This document shows, one piece after another, positions 7,732 to 17,656 of a stretch of 64,000 nt of DNA (position 1 is the stretch's first letter; each line of letters opens with the position of its first letter). The translations under genes were made by a program, and so were the position numbers. This DNA comes from Lachnospiraceae bacterium (GTDB taxonomy: Bacteria; Bacillota; Clostridia; Lachnospirales; Lachnospiraceae), in NCBI GenBank assembly GCA_910575155.1, contig CAJTDX010000013.1, positions 1 to 64,000 of the forward strand, written 5' to 3'. A model generated the notes under the pieces. The model was not told where the DNA came from. It did not search any database and was given only the letters and a program-made list of their open reading frames with translations.

Positions 7732-7848
7732 ATGAACAAGCGTTCGTTTTTTGCATGGACAAATGGAAGGTATTATGCTACAATGAGCAGAACGGCGGCC
7801 GGACTTGACCGAACTGTCATTTTGTGGATGCCATCATTGAGAGGTTAG
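7732..7848 (+). CDS. Very small ORF (38 residues), uncertain
   Basis: ATG 7732 follows GAAAGGAG at good distance and encodes a 38-residue basic, aromatic peptide beginning MNKRSFFAWTNGRYYATMSR. It lies between a terminator and the long leader of uvrB. It may be a genuine microprotein, a leader peptide, or the residue of a larger gene at the element boundary. No homology recognised. Confidence 0.3.
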   Translation: MNKRSFFAWTNGRYYATMSRTAAGLDRTVILWMPSLRG

Positions 7849-8040
7849 CCGGGATGTTAATAAAAGCTGTTATATCCCAAGTTTTCCGTTCGGTTTTATC
7901 TTGTCCGTATCGTTCCCAAAACCCGGCTGAGTAACCAAAATTCGTGTAATGGGGATTTTTTAAGAAATAGAATACTTAAACTGTACGAATTGCGGGCGAA
8001 ATATCGAACTTTTTGATTATGACTTTTGGAGGTGGTATTT
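7849..8040. other. Non-coding leader before uvrB
   Basis: About 190 bases with no supported gene. GCCGGG (7848-7853) could pair at long range with CCCGGC (7923-7928). I see no convincing -35/-10 pair and no clear Gram-positive LexA palindrome (CGAAC-N4-GTTCG), although uvrB is often SOS-controlled. The boundary between accessory DNA and core chromosome probably lies in or just left of this stretch. Confidence 0.4.
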
Positions 8041-10035
8041 GTGCAGACTGCACAAAATAGATTTAAGCTTCACAGCAATTACAAGCCCACAGGCGACCAG
8101 CCGCAGGCAATCGAAGCCCTTGTAAAAGGCTTTAAAGAAGGCAACCAATTCCAGACTTTACTGGGGGTCACAGGCTCTGGCAAGACCTTCACGATGGCAA
8201 ACGTCATCCAGCAGCTCAACAAACCGACTTTGGTAATAGCGCACAATAAAACCCTTGCGGCACAATTATACGGCGAGTTCAAGGAGTTCTTCCCGGAGAA
8301 TGCAGTGGAGTATTTTGTGTCCTACTACGATTATTACCAGCCGGAAGCGTACGTTCCATCTACAGATACTTACATTGCCAAAGATTCATCTATCAACGAT
8401 GAAATTGACAAACTGCGCCTCTCCGCCACTGCAGCTCTAGTGGAGCGGAAAGACGTAATTATCATTGCCAGCGTGTCCTGTATTTACGGTCTGGGAAGCC
8501 CCATAGACTATAAGAATATGATGCTCTCCCTGCGTCCGGGAATGGAGAAAGACAGAGATGAAGTCATTCGAAAATTAATCGACATCCAATATACCAGAAA
8601 TGATATGGATTTTCAGAGGGGCACATTCCGGGTACGGGGAGACGTAGTGGAAATCTTTCCGGCAAACTTTGGAGAAACAGCAATCCGGGTGGAATTTTTT
8701 GGGGATGAGGTGGACAGAATAACGGAGATTGACGTACTGACTGGCGAAATTAAGAGTCAGTTGGAGCATATGGCGGTATTCCCGGCATCGCACTATGTAG
8801 TGGCACCGGAAAAAATCCGCCAGGCTGCGGCAGAGATTGAACAGGAAATGGAAGAGCGTGTAAAATACTTTAAAGGAGAAGACAAGCTGTTAGAGGCGCA
8901 GCGGATTGCAGAGCGTACTAATTTTGACATTGAGATGCTCAAAGAAACCGGATTTTGCAGCGGTATTGAGAACTATTCCCGTTTTCTTTCCGGTTTGAAG
9001 CCCGGGGAAGCGCCCAACACTCTGATCGATTATTTCCCGGACGAATTTCTGATTATTGTGGACGAATCTCATATCACCATTCCTCAGGTACGCGGCATGT
9101 ATGCGGGCGACCAGTCCAGGAAGAGTACTCTGGTAGAATATGGGTTCCGTCTGCCCTCGGCCAAAGACAACCGTCCTTTGAATTTTGAAGAATTTGAGAG
9201 TAAAATAGACCAGATGCTCTTTGTATCTGCAACACCGAACGTTTATGAGAAAGAACATGAACTTCTGAGGACAGAACAGATTATCCGTCCGACAGGGCTG
9301 CTTGATCCGGAAGTAGACGTCCGCCCCGTGGAAGGGCAGATTGACGACCTGATTGGAGAAGTAAACAAAGAAATTTCCCAGAAACATAAGATCCTGATTA
9401 CTACGCTTACCAAGAAGATGGCGGAAGATCTGACAGATTATATGCGCGAGGTGGGAATCCGCGTAAAATATCTCCATTCCGACATAGATACCCTGGAACG
9501 CGCCGAGATCATCCGGGATCTGCGTCTCGATGTTTTTGACGTGCTGGTGGGAATTAACCTGCTGCGTGAGGGACTGGATATCCCTGAAATTACCCTGGTG
9601 GCAATTCTGGATGCCGACAAAGAAGGATTCCTCAGATCTGAGACGTCTCTGATTCAGACGATCGGACGAGCCGCCCGCAATTCGGAAGGTCATGTGATTA
9701 TGTATGCAGACAGTATCACAGACTCCATGCGTGTGGCAATTGATGAAACCAACCGCAGAAGAAGCAAACAGGAAGCTTATAACAAAGAACATGGAATTAC
9801 CCCCAAGACGATCCAGAAATCAGTTCGGGAACTGATCAGCATTTCCAGGAAAGTCGCCAGAGAAGAATATCAGTTCCAGAAAGATCCGGAATCCATGAGC
9901 AAACAGGAGCTGGAAAAGCTGGTTGGAGAAATTCAAAAGAAGATGCAGGCGGCAGCGGCAGAGCTGAATTTCGAGGCGGCGGCAGAGCTGCGTGACAAGA
10001 TGATCGAATTAAAAAAGAATCTCAGAGATATGTAA
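8041..10035 (+). CDS. uvrB: UvrABC excinuclease subunit B
   Basis: 664 residues, the usual UvrB length. Walker A GVTGSGKT (about residues 42-49), the Tyr-rich beta-hairpin [17 protein letters not shown] that clamps DNA, DESH, SATP and the arginine-finger motif QTIGRAARN are all present; the C-terminal UVR helix pair ([20 protein letters not shown]) is the UvrC contact. GTG 8041 is chosen because TGGAGGTGG lies just upstream; an upstream in-frame TTG at 8026 is unlikely. UvrB verifies damage delivered by UvrA and loads UvrC in nucleotide excision repair. uvrA follows on the same strand. Confidence 0.98.
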   Translation: MQTAQNRFKLHSNYKPTGDQPQAIEALVKGFKEGNQFQTLLGVTGSGKTFTMANVIQQLNKPTLVIAHNKTLAAQLYGEFKEFFPENAVEYFVSYYDYYQPEAYVPSTDTYIAKDSSINDEIDKLRLSATAALVERKDVIIIASVSCIYGLGSPIDYKNMMLSLRPGMEKDRDEVIRKLIDIQYTRNDMDFQRGTFRVRGDVVEIFPANFGETAIRVEFFGDEVDRITEIDVLTGEIKSQLEHMAVFPASHYVVAPEKIRQAAAEIEQEMEERVKYFKGEDKLLEAQRIAERTNFDIEMLKETGFCSGIENYSRFLSGLKPGEAPNTLIDYFPDEFLIIVDESHITIPQVRGMYAGDQSRKSTLVEYGFRLPSAKDNRPLNFEEFESKIDQMLFVSATPNVYEKEHELLRTEQIIRPTGLLDPEVDVRPVEGQIDDLIGEVNKEISQKHKILITTLTKKMAEDLTDYMREVGIRVKYLHSDIDTLERAEIIRDLRLDVFDVLVGINLLREGLDIPEITLVAILDADKEGFLRSETSLIQTIGRAARNSEGHVIMYADSITDSMRVAIDETNRRRSKQEAYNKEHGITPKTIQKSVRELISISRKVAREEYQFQKDPESMSKQELEKLVGEIQKKMQAAAAELNFEAAAELRDKMIELKKNLRDM

Positions 10036-10118
10036 CACGAAGTCCAAGCGGAACATGAAAGTTTTGAATTGTCTGCTCACAGCAGGAATAACGATTTAGA
10101 AAAAGGAGTTTACCACCT

Positions 10119-12956
10119 ATGGCAAAATCAGAAAAAAATTTAATCAAAATACGGGGCGCCAACGAACATAATTTAAAAAATCTGGATGTGGACATTCCAA
10201 GAAATAAATTTGTGGTTCTGACCGGATTAAGCGGTTCCGGAAAATCATCCCTGGCATTTGATACCATTTATGCCGAGGGGCAGCGCAGATACATGGAGTC
10301 TTTGTCTTCGTATGCAAGACAGTTTTTGGGACAGATGGAAAAACCGGATGTAGAAAAAATTGAAGGTCTGTCTCCGGCAATTTCTATCGACCAGAAATCA
10401 ACGAACCGCAATCCCAGGTCTACCGTGGGAACGGTAACAGAAATTTACGACTATTTTCGGCTGTTATATGCAAGGATCGGCATACCGCATTGTCCGAAAT
10501 GCGGAAAAGAAATTAAAAAACAATCGGTAGACCAGATGGTAGACCAGATTATGTCCCTGCCAGAAGGAAGCAGGATACAGCTTTTGGCCCCGGTTGTGAG
10601 GGGACGAAAAGGAATGCATCAGAAGTTATTTGAACAGGCAAAGCGCAGCGGTTATGTCAGAGTTCAGGTAGACGGAAATATTTATGATCTGACAGAAGAT
10701 ATTTCTCTGGACAAAAATATCAAACATAATATTGAGATCGTGGTAGACCGTCTGGTGGTAAAACCAGGAATAGAAAAACGACTTACCGATTCCGTGGAAA
10801 ATGTGTTGACATTGGCAGAAGGCTTAATGACCGTGGATGTGATTAATGGAGAGCTGATTAATTTTTCCCAGAGTTTTTCCTGTCCGGACTGCGGGATTAG
10901 CGTGGATGAAATTGAGCCAAGAAGTTTTTCCTTTAATAATCCTTTTGGTGCCTGCCCGGACTGTTTCGGACTGGGCTATAAAATGGAGTTTGATGTGGAT
11001 CTGATGATTCCCGATAAGAGTTTAAGCCTTGCCCAGGGCGCAATTCAGGTAATGGGCTGGCAGTCCAGTACAGATAAAGGCAGTTTTACCAACGCTATAT
11101 TAACAGCTCTGGCAAAAGAGTATGATTTTGACCTGGATACCCCGTATGAAGAGCTTCCTCCAAAAATTCAGAACGTGATTATCAATGGAACTGGCGGAAA
11201 GGAACTGAAGGTATATTATAAAGGGCAGCGCGGCGAAGGAGTCTATGACGTGGCCTTTGAAGGTCTGGTGAAAAATGTTCAGAGACGTTACCGGGAGACC
11301 AGTTCCGATACCATGAAACAGGAATACGAACAGTTTATGCGGGTTACGCCCTGTAAAACCTGCGGGGGACAGCGTTTGAAGCGGGAGTCGCTTGCCGTAA
11401 CGGTTTCCGGAAAAAACATCAGTGAAGTGACTTCTGTGTCTATCCGTAAGCTTCAGGAATTTCTGACGCAAATGGAACTGACAGAACAGCAGAAATTGAT
11501 TGGTGCCCAGGTGCTGAAAGAGATTCGCGCCAGAGTGGGATTTCTGGTGGACGTGGGTCTGGAATATCTGACGCTGTCCAGAGGTACAGGCACGCTTTCT
11601 GGCGGCGAAGCACAGCGGATCAGGCTTGCCACCCAGATCGGTTCCGGACTGGTTGGCGTGGCTTATATACTGGACGAGCCCAGTATCGGACTTCATCAGC
11701 GGGACAATGATAAATTGTTAAATACTTTGAAAAATTTAAAAGAACTGGGAAATACCCTGATTGTAGTGGAACATGACGAAGATACTATGCTGGCGGCGGA
11801 CCATATTGTGGATATCGGCCCGGGAGCCGGAGAACATGGCGGAAGACTGGTGGCGCAGGGTACGGCCAGTGAAATTATGAAAAGTCCGGATTCCGTTACC
11901 GGAGCATATCTCAGCGGAAAAATCAAGATACCGGTACCGGAGGTCAGGAGGAAACCTACAGGTTTTCTTAAGGTTAAAGGAGCGCAGGAAAATAACCTTC
12001 AGAATATCACTGTGGAAATTCCTCTGGGCGTAATGACCTGCGTCACGGGGGTTTCCGGTTCCGGAAAATCTTCTCTGACGAATGAGATTCTCTATAAACG
12101 TCTGGCAAGAGATCTAAACCGTGCCAGGGTCATACCGGGAAAACACAGAGCCATAGAAGGCATGGATCAGCTTGACAAGGTAATAGACATCGACCAGTCT
12201 CCGATCGGCAGAACGCCCCGCTCGAATCCGGCAACATACACAGGAGTCTTTGACCAGATCCGGGATCTGTTTGCAGCAACTCCGGACGCCAAAGCAAAAG
12301 GCTATGCCAAAGGAAGATTCAGTTTTAATGTAAAAGGCGGAAGATGCGAGGCATGTTCCGGCGATGGTATTTTGAAAATTGAAATGCATTTCCTGCCGGA
12401 TGTGTACGTTCCCTGTGAAGTCTGCGGAGGAAAACGTTATAATCGTGAGACGCTGGAAGTAAAATATAAAGGTAAAAATATTTATGACGTGCTGAATATG
12501 ACGGTGGAGGAAGCGCTGGAATTTTTTGAACATGTGCCGTCTATCCGCAGGAAAATTGAGACTTTATATGACGTGGGACTTTCCTATATCAAGCTGGGGC
12601 AGCCGTCTACAACCTTATCCGGCGGAGAGGCGCAGAGAATTAAACTTGCCACTGAACTGAGCCGCCGCAGCACAGGAAAAACCATTTACATTCTGGATGA
12701 GCCTACCACAGGTCTGCATTTTGCGGATGTGCATAAGCTCACAGAGATTTTACAGCGCCTTGCAGAAGGAGGCAATACGGTTGTGGTTATTGAACACAAT
12801 CTGGATGTAATTAAGACAGCCGATTATATTATTGATATGGGCCCGGAAGGCGGGGACGGCGGCGGCAGGGTGGTTGCCAAAGGAACGCCGGAAGAAGTGG
12901 CGCAGGTGGAGGATTCTTATACTGGAAAATATGTAAAAAAATATTTGCAGAAATAG
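10119..12956 (+). CDS. uvrA: UvrABC excinuclease subunit A
   Basis: 945 residues, full length. Two ABC ATPase modules: Walker [10 protein letters not shown] near residue 35 and GVSGSGKSS near residue 645, each with an LSGGEAQRI signature further on, plus the zinc-binding CxxC pairs ([23 protein letters not shown] with CEVCGG). AAAAAGGAG lies before the ATG. UvrA dimers find helix-distorting lesions and hand DNA to UvrB in the cytoplasm. Eighty-three bases separate it from uvrB, so they are probably co-transcribed. The chemoreceptor gene begins about 50 bases later without an evident terminator. Confidence 0.98.
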   Translation: MAKSEKNLIKIRGANEHNLKNLDVDIPRNKFVVLTGLSGSGKSSLAFDTIYAEGQRRYMESLSSYARQFLGQMEKPDVEKIEGLSPAISIDQKSTNRNPRSTVGTVTEIYDYFRLLYARIGIPHCPKCGKEIKKQSVDQMVDQIMSLPEGSRIQLLAPVVRGRKGMHQKLFEQAKRSGYVRVQVDGNIYDLTEDISLDKNIKHNIEIVVDRLVVKPGIEKRLTDSVENVLTLAEGLMTVDVINGELINFSQSFSCPDCGISVDEIEPRSFSFNNPFGACPDCFGLGYKMEFDVDLMIPDKSLSLAQGAIQVMGWQSSTDKGSFTNAILTALAKEYDFDLDTPYEELPPKIQNVIINGTGGKELKVYYKGQRGEGVYDVAFEGLVKNVQRRYRETSSDTMKQEYEQFMRVTPCKTCGGQRLKRESLAVTVSGKNISEVTSVSIRKLQEFLTQMELTEQQKLIGAQVLKEIRARVGFLVDVGLEYLTLSRGTGTLSGGEAQRIRLATQIGSGLVGVAYILDEPSIGLHQRDNDKLLNTLKNLKELGNTLIVVEHDEDTMLAADHIVDIGPGAGEHGGRLVAQGTASEIMKSPDSVTGAYLSGKIKIPVPEVRRKPTGFLKVKGAQENNLQNITVEIPLGVMTCVTGVSGSGKSSLTNEILYKRLARDLNRARVIPGKHRAIEGMDQLDKVIDIDQSPIGRTPRSNPATYTGVFDQIRDLFAATPDAKAKGYAKGRFSFNVKGGRCEACSGDGILKIEMHFLPDVYVPCEVCGGKRYNRETLEVKYKGKNIYDVLNMTVEEALEFFEHVPSIRRKIETLYDVGLSYIKLGQPSTTLSGGEAQRIKLATELSRRSTGKTIYILDEPTTGLHFADVHKLTEILQRLAEGGNTVVVIEHNLDVIKTADYIIDMGPEGGDGGGRVVAKGTPEEVAQVEDSYTGKYVKKYLQK

Positions 12957-13008
12957 GAATACCTGATAAAATATGGAAAAACAAAGGGAGAGAAAGGAAA
13001 CAGTGGTT

Positions 13009-14979
13009 ATGGGAAAGAAACGGAACATTAAGCAGATCATTGAGTTTTATGTGATGTCAGTGGCGATTATACTCGGCGTTCTGCTTGCTGTGGTCATGAT
13101 TGTCAGCAGTTTTGTTTCTACAGATGCAATTTTGCTGGATAATCTTCAGCAGATGGCTAAGGCGTCTTCTCAGAATGTAGGCGCAAACCTGCATCTTCTC
13201 ACAGACCGTATGGCAAATCTGGCGCTGGAGCCAGTCCTGACAGAGGAGGATAGTTCCAGTGCGCAGAAGCAGGAGATTCTCAATGAACGGGAGACGCGGA
13301 TTGAATTTGTCTGGCTGGCGGGTTATGATCTGTCCGGGCAGAAACTATACGGGGATGAGGAATCTCCGGAACACATTGGAGATAAGAAATATTACAGTTA
13401 TCTGACCCAGACGGGCAACATTGTCATTGATGAGCCATATTATGAAAATGGCATCTGGCAGCTCTGCGTCGCTCTGCCTATGAAGAAAAACGGGGAAGCA
13501 GACTCTTACCTGGTGGGAAGTTATAAATATGATATGCTGAATGATGTGCTGAGCAATATCAATATTGGCGTGACAGGCAGTTCTTACATAATTAACGAAG
13601 AAGGAACCGTTATTGCAGATAAAAATCTGGAAAATATGCAGAAACATGAAAGCATATATGAGATGCATGGCTCTGTCAGAAACAAAGAGGTTTTTGACAA
13701 TATGATTAATTTCCAGACGGGATCGGAAGCCATGCGTCTGTATGGAGTAAGCCATTATGTAGCATATGCCCCTGTGCCGGGAACCAATTGGACGTTGATT
13801 ATAGACGCGCCCCGCAGGGAATTTCAGGGCACGCTGTTTTTGTCCGTCTTTGTCTGTATAATCCTTGCCGTATTGCTGCTGCTGATTGCACGGTATGTAA
13901 TTGTTAAAATGGCGGACAGTATCTCGCATTCTTTATCACTTGCCACAGGAAGGCTGACGTCCCTGTCAGAAGGGAATTTAAAGGATGAGGTGGTGCTTGC
14001 CCGGACCAATGAGGAAGCACAGATTCTTACGGGGGCCCTGGCGAAAACCATTACATGTATGGATGCTTATATCAATGATATCGAGTCGTCTCTGGGATGC
14101 CTGTCACAGGGGGATTATTCGAAAGAGATTCCGGATTCTTTTCATGGAGATTTTGCAGCCATCCGGGAGGCGCTGGTTTCCATAACGGAATCTTTGAATG
14201 ACACCATGCGTAAAATCAATCATTCTTCACTGGCAGTGAATGAGAATTCTTCCGAGGTTTCCGGCTATGCCAAACGGCTGTATGATGGTTCCATAGAGCA
14301 AGAGGCCGCACTGGAGCGTCTGATCAGCAGTATTAAGCGGATTACGGAACAGATTGGACATATTACAGAAAATGCAGAACGGGTAAAACAATGTGCGGAT
14401 GGAGCGCAGAGCCGCGTAGACCAGGGGCAGGAACAGATGGATGTTATGCTGAAAACGATGCATGATATATATGAGAATATGCAGGAGATTATAAAAATCA
14501 GCCAGTTAATTGAAGAGATCTCTTCTCAGACCAGCCTGCTGGCGCTGAATGCATCCATAGAGGCGGCGCGCGCCGGAGATTCCGGAAGAGGTTTTGCTGT
14601 GGTAGCGCAGCAGATCGGCGCTTTGTCAGAGCAGACGGCAAACGCATTAAAACAGACAGGAAATATTATTGAACAGGCCAATGCCTCCATTGAACAGGGG
14701 CTGCAGACGGCGGACGCCACAGCGGAGTCTTTTCAGGAGATCTATCACGCCACAGAGAAGTTTGCCGGGATTTCCAATAGCATGGCGGACGTGTCAGACC
14801 GGCAGAAAGCGGCTGTCGCTATGGTGACAGAGGAAGCGGACAGAGTCCTTGAAATTGCAAATACGAACCAGCAGCTTGCCAGAGAAGCAGATGAGACAGC
14901 CGCATTGTCGCTGACCCAGGCGGAAGAACTCAGAGAAGTTGTGGCGGCAGTAAAGTTAAGAGGAGGTGCTCTGGAATGA
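13009..14979 (+). CDS. Methyl-accepting chemotaxis protein with extracytoplasmic Cache-type domain
   Basis: About 656 residues from ATG 13009, preferred because AAAGGAAA lies nine bases upstream; an ATG at 12973 is also in frame. Order: transmembrane helix (about residues 12-34), periplasm-facing dCache-like sensor (WLAGYDLSGQ, YYSYLTQTGNIVIDEPYYE, PGTNWTLIID), second transmembrane helix (about 275-298), HAMP, then the signalling coiled coil with the hairpin tip QTSLLALNASIEAARAG near residue 507. It would signal to CheA through CheW. The ligand is unknown. Its last codons overlap the start of the FMN-binding lipoprotein gene, suggesting a shared job. No che genes are in the window. Confidence 0.93.
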   Translation: MGKKRNIKQIIEFYVMSVAIILGVLLAVVMIVSSFVSTDAILLDNLQQMAKASSQNVGANLHLLTDRMANLALEPVLTEEDSSSAQKQEILNERETRIEFVWLAGYDLSGQKLYGDEESPEHIGDKKYYSYLTQTGNIVIDEPYYENGIWQLCVALPMKKNGEADSYLVGSYKYDMLNDVLSNINIGVTGSSYIINEEGTVIADKNLENMQKHESIYEMHGSVRNKEVFDNMINFQTGSEAMRLYGVSHYVAYAPVPGTNWTLIIDAPRREFQGTLFLSVFVCIILAVLLLLIARYVIVKMADSISHSLSLATGRLTSLSEGNLKDEVVLARTNEEAQILTGALAKTITCMDAYINDIESSLGCLSQGDYSKEIPDSFHGDFAAIREALVSITESLNDTMRKINHSSLAVNENSSEVSGYAKRLYDGSIEQEAALERLISSIKRITEQIGHITENAERVKQCADGAQSRVDQGQEQMDVMLKTMHDIYENMQEIIKISQLIEEISSQTSLLALNASIEAARAGDSGRGFAVVAQQIGALSEQTANALKQTGNIIEQANASIEQGLQTADATAESFQEIYHATEKFAGISNSMADVSDRQKAAVAMVTEEADRVLEIANTNQQLAREADETAALSLTQAEELREVVAAVKLRGGALE

Positions 14980-15401
14980 AACGAAAGACAATAGCTGTGC
15001 TTCTTCTGAGCGGCATTCTGCTGACAGGTTGCGGCGGCAGTAAAATGAAGGACGGATATTATACGGCGGAAATGGCGGACTTTTCTCATGGATGGAAAGA
15101 ATATGTATGCATACAGGTGAAGGATGATACCATTGTATCAGCAGAATTTAATGCCAAGGACGCCAGCGGTTTTATCAAGGCATGGGATAATGAATATATG
15201 AGGAATATGAGCACGCAGACCGGAAATTATCCCAATCAGTACACCAGGGAGTATGTCCGGCAGCTCATTGAAGGACAGAAAGATATTAACGTAGATCTTA
15301 TGACAGGGGCGACTCATTCCGGAGATAATTTTAAGAAACTTGTTCCGGCAGTGATAGAGCAGGCGCAAAAAGGGGATTCCACAATCGTACAGGTAAAATG
15401 A
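14976..15401 (+). CDS. FMN-binding-domain lipoprotein (flavinylated type)
   Basis: 141 residues. A lipoprotein signal with lipobox L-T-G-C near residue 19 anchors it to the outer face of the membrane. The rest is a single FMN_bind domain: DGYYTAE at the start and D-L-M-T-G-A-T-H-S, which fits the D-x-x-[ST]-G-A-[TS]-x-[ST] site where ApbE attaches FMN to the Thr. Strong GAGGAGG ribosome site; ATG overlaps the chemoreceptor stop (ATGA). Such proteins carry electrons outside the membrane. No apbE or flavin reductase partner is visible here. Confidence 0.88.
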   Translation: MKRKTIAVLLLSGILLTGCGGSKMKDGYYTAEMADFSHGWKEYVCIQVKDDTIVSAEFNAKDASGFIKAWDNEYMRNMSTQTGNYPNQYTREYVRQLIEGQKDINVDLMTGATHSGDNFKKLVPAVIEQAQKGDSTIVQVK

Positions 15402-15448
15402 TTTTGTATACAGATCAATTTCATCTGGGCGCTCCTGTACAATAGAAA

Positions 15449-15476
15449 AAGCTGTGCAGCATTGTCTGCACAGCTT
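15449..15476 (+). terminator. Strong hairpin after the FMN-lipoprotein gene
   Basis: AAGCTGTGCAG (15449-15459) and CTGCACAGCTT (15466-15476) form a perfect eleven-pair stem with a six-base loop, about 50 bases after the stop codon. The bases that follow are not a T-run (GTACGTTCGG), so it is either a weak terminator or an mRNA 3'-end stabiliser. Confidence 0.5.
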
Positions 15477-15709
15477 GTACGTTCGGGGAGTACCTCCTGG
15501 ACTCCGAAGAATCCAGGAAGCATGAGTTATGAAAAATTATATTAGCTTGGTAGCTAGTACGATACCTAGTATAACCGGACTTTGTGACAGTTATGTGAAA
15601 AAATGAAAAAGAATTTCAAAAAATTATAAAAAAAATATAAACTTTTTTATGGAATTCTTTGGAAAATATAAAAGGAAAGAGGTTTTTTTATATTTTGTAA
15701 AAAAATGCT
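15477..15709. other. Gene-less stretch with small hairpins before mbl
   Basis: No ORF of note. TCCTGGA (about 15500) can pair with TCCAGGA (about 15514), and GGTAGCTAGTACGATACC around 15551-15568 contains short inverted repeats. The part from about 15595 is very A/T-rich and leads into the mbl promoter. It could hide a small RNA, but I recognise none. Confidence 0.35.
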
Positions 15710-15737
15710 TTGAAAATTGTTCATCATTGTATATAAT
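15710..15737 (+). promoter_or_regulatory. Sigma-A-type promoter for mbl
   Basis: TTGAAA (15710-15715), a sixteen-base spacer, and a perfect TATAAT (15732-15737). It lies about 75 bases before the chosen mbl start, so it probably drives mbl and the rod genes behind it. Confidence 0.75.
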
Positions 15738-15811
15738 GTAGGTATGTATGGAAAAATAGAGTTATTATGTTTAATGATGTTCAGATAGAGAAACGAAAGG
15801 GGACAAACAGG

Positions 15812-16807
15812 ATGTCTACAGATATAGGAATCGATTTAGGAACAGCCAGTATCCTTGTATATATAAAGGGAAAAGGTGTCGTATTGAAGGAGCCGTCTGT
15901 GGTAGCCTTTGACAGAGATACCAACAAGATTAAAGCGATCGGAGAAGAAGCGCGTCTGATGCTGGGAAGGACGCCCGGCAACATTGTTGCGGTAAGACCT
16001 TTGCGTCAGGGGGTTATTTCTGACTACACAGTGACCGAAAAAATGTTAAAGTACTTTATTCAGAAAGCCCTTGGGAAAAAAAGTTTCCGCAAACCCCGGA
16101 TCAGCGTATGCGTGCCCAGCGGCGTTACCGAGGTGGAGAAGAAAGCGGTTGAGGATGCGACCTATCAGGCGGGAGCCAGAGAGGTTTCTATCATTGAAGA
16201 GCCGATTGCAGCGGCAATTGGGGCTGGGGTCGATATCGGCAAGCCCTGCGGAAATATGATTGTGGATATTGGAGGAGGAACCGCGGATATTGCAGTGATT
16301 TCCTTAGGAGGCACAGTGGTAAGTACTTCCATTAAGATAGCGGGGGATGATTTTGACGAGGCAATTGTCCGATATATGAGAAAGAAGCATAATCTTCTCA
16401 TTGGAGAGCGCACCGCAGAGGATATCAAGATTAAGATTGGAACCTGTTTTCCGCTGGCGCAGAATGACACTATGGATGTCAGAGGCCGGAATCTGGTGAC
16501 TGGTCTTCCGAAAACAGTTTCCGTGTCTTCGGAAGAGACAGAAGAGGCGTTGCGGGAGGCGACCCTGCAGATCGTGGAAGCGGTTCACAATGTACTTGAG
16601 AAGACTCCCCCGGAATTGGCGGCAGACGTTGCAGACCGGGGCATTATCCTTACAGGAGGCGGGGCTTTGCTCCGGGGACTGGAGGAACTCATTGAAGACA
16701 GGACAGGAATCAATACCATGACGGCGGAGGAGCCGATGACCTGTGTGGCAATCGGTACAGGCAAATACGTCGAATTTCTCTCAGGAGCCGCTAAAAGAGA
16801 AGAGTAA
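15812..16807 (+). CDS. mbl: MreB-family actin-like protein Mbl
   Basis: 331 residues from ATG 15812, which is preceded by CGAAAGGGGAC; an ATG at 15767 would add 15 atypical residues. Actin-fold motifs are clear: phosphate-1 GIDLGTASILVYIKGKGVV, phosphate-2 IVDIGGGTADIAVISLGG, and adenosine motif ILTGGGALLRGLEELI. MreB proteins polymerise under the membrane and guide cell-wall elongation. Mbl rather than MreB is proposed because the next genes are flhO and flhP, the order known in Bacillus subtilis, and there is no mreC/mreD. Confidence 0.9.
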   Translation: MSTDIGIDLGTASILVYIKGKGVVLKEPSVVAFDRDTNKIKAIGEEARLMLGRTPGNIVAVRPLRQGVISDYTVTEKMLKYFIQKALGKKSFRKPRISVCVPSGVTEVEKKAVEDATYQAGAREVSIIEEPIAAAIGAGVDIGKPCGNMIVDIGGGTADIAVISLGGTVVSTSIKIAGDDFDEAIVRYMRKKHNLLIGERTAEDIKIKIGTCFPLAQNDTMDVRGRNLVTGLPKTVSVSSEETEEALREATLQIVEAVHNVLEKTPPELAADVADRGIILTGGGALLRGLEELIEDRTGINTMTAEEPMTCVAIGTGKYVEFLSGAAKREE

Positions 16808-16838
16808 CAGATAACCAGCATATAAAGGAGCAGAAATT

Positions 16839-17639
16839 ATGGTAAAAGGATTGTATACTGCTTACACGGGTATGATCAACCAGCAGAACCGCATGGACAT
16901 ACTCACCAATAACCTTGCCAATTCAGCTACCAATGGATTTAAAAAAGAGGGATCAACTTCCCAGTCCTTTGATGAACAATTGGCAATCAAGATAAAGGAT
17001 ACGTCGGCCTACAGACTTCCCAGAGGCATTGGAGATGTATCTTTGGGAGTTAAAATCGGCGAATGTTACACGGATTACGGTCAGGGTTCTTTTCGTGTGA
17101 CCGATAATATTTATGATATGGCAATTGACGGAGACGGCTTTTTCGCTGTTTCCTATACCAATAAGGCGGGAGAAACCTCTGTGAAATATACCAGAGACGG
17201 CGCGTTTTCCGTGAATCGAGAAGGCTACCTGGTGACTAAGGACGGAGATTTCGTACTGAATCAGGCTGCAGCGGAGGCAGGGAATCCGGGGCAGGCTGGC
17301 TACATACAGGTAAATCCCAATCTGCCTCTGGTGGTAGATGAGAACGGAAATTATTATCAAAACGGCGCTCTGCTGGGGCAGGTTGGCGTTGTTGATTTTG
17401 CAGATTATAATTTTCTGGCAAAATACGGTGAGAATATGTATGACCTTGTGGAAGGCGGACAGGTACAGCCCTCCGAGGCCCAGGTGACGCAGGGCGCTTT
17501 GGAAATGTCCAATGTAAACGTAGTCTCTGAAATGGTGGAGATGATTAATCTCACCCGCGCCTATGAATCTAATCAGAAAATAATACAAACCATAGATGAA
17601 ACACTTGATAAGGCAGTAAATAACATTGGCAAGGCATAG
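16839..17639 (+). CDS. flhO: Flagellar hook-basal body rod protein FlhO (FlgF/FlgG family)
   Basis: 266 residues. The N-terminal rod signature GLYTAYTGMINQQNRMDILTNN and following NLANSATNGFKKEG, a central domain with AIDGDGFFAV, and the C-terminal coiled-coil ending NVNVVSEMVEMINLTRAYE and NQKIIQTIDE define the FlgF/FlgG/FlgE family. AAAGGAG lies before the ATG. Exported through the flagellar type III route to build the distal rod. It follows mbl by about 30 bases and pairs with flhP. Confidence 0.9.
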   Translation: MVKGLYTAYTGMINQQNRMDILTNNLANSATNGFKKEGSTSQSFDEQLAIKIKDTSAYRLPRGIGDVSLGVKIGECYTDYGQGSFRVTDNIYDMAIDGDGFFAVSYTNKAGETSVKYTRDGAFSVNREGYLVTKDGDFVLNQAAAEAGNPGQAGYIQVNPNLPLVVDENGNYYQNGALLGQVGVVDFADYNFLAKYGENMYDLVEGGQVQPSEAQVTQGALEMSNVNVVSEMVEMINLTRAYESNQKIIQTIDETLDKAVNNIGKA

Positions 17640-17656
17640 AAAGGGGTTGTTTAACA

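Noticed and set aside
7849-8040. SOS operator upstream of uvrB
   Set aside because: The region has single GAAC/GTTC half-sites but no CGAAC-N4-GTTCG-like palindrome.
8890-9792. A 300-residue minus-strand open frame inside uvrB
   Set aside because: Antisense to a full-length, motif-complete uvrB; no ribosome site and no recognisable domain.
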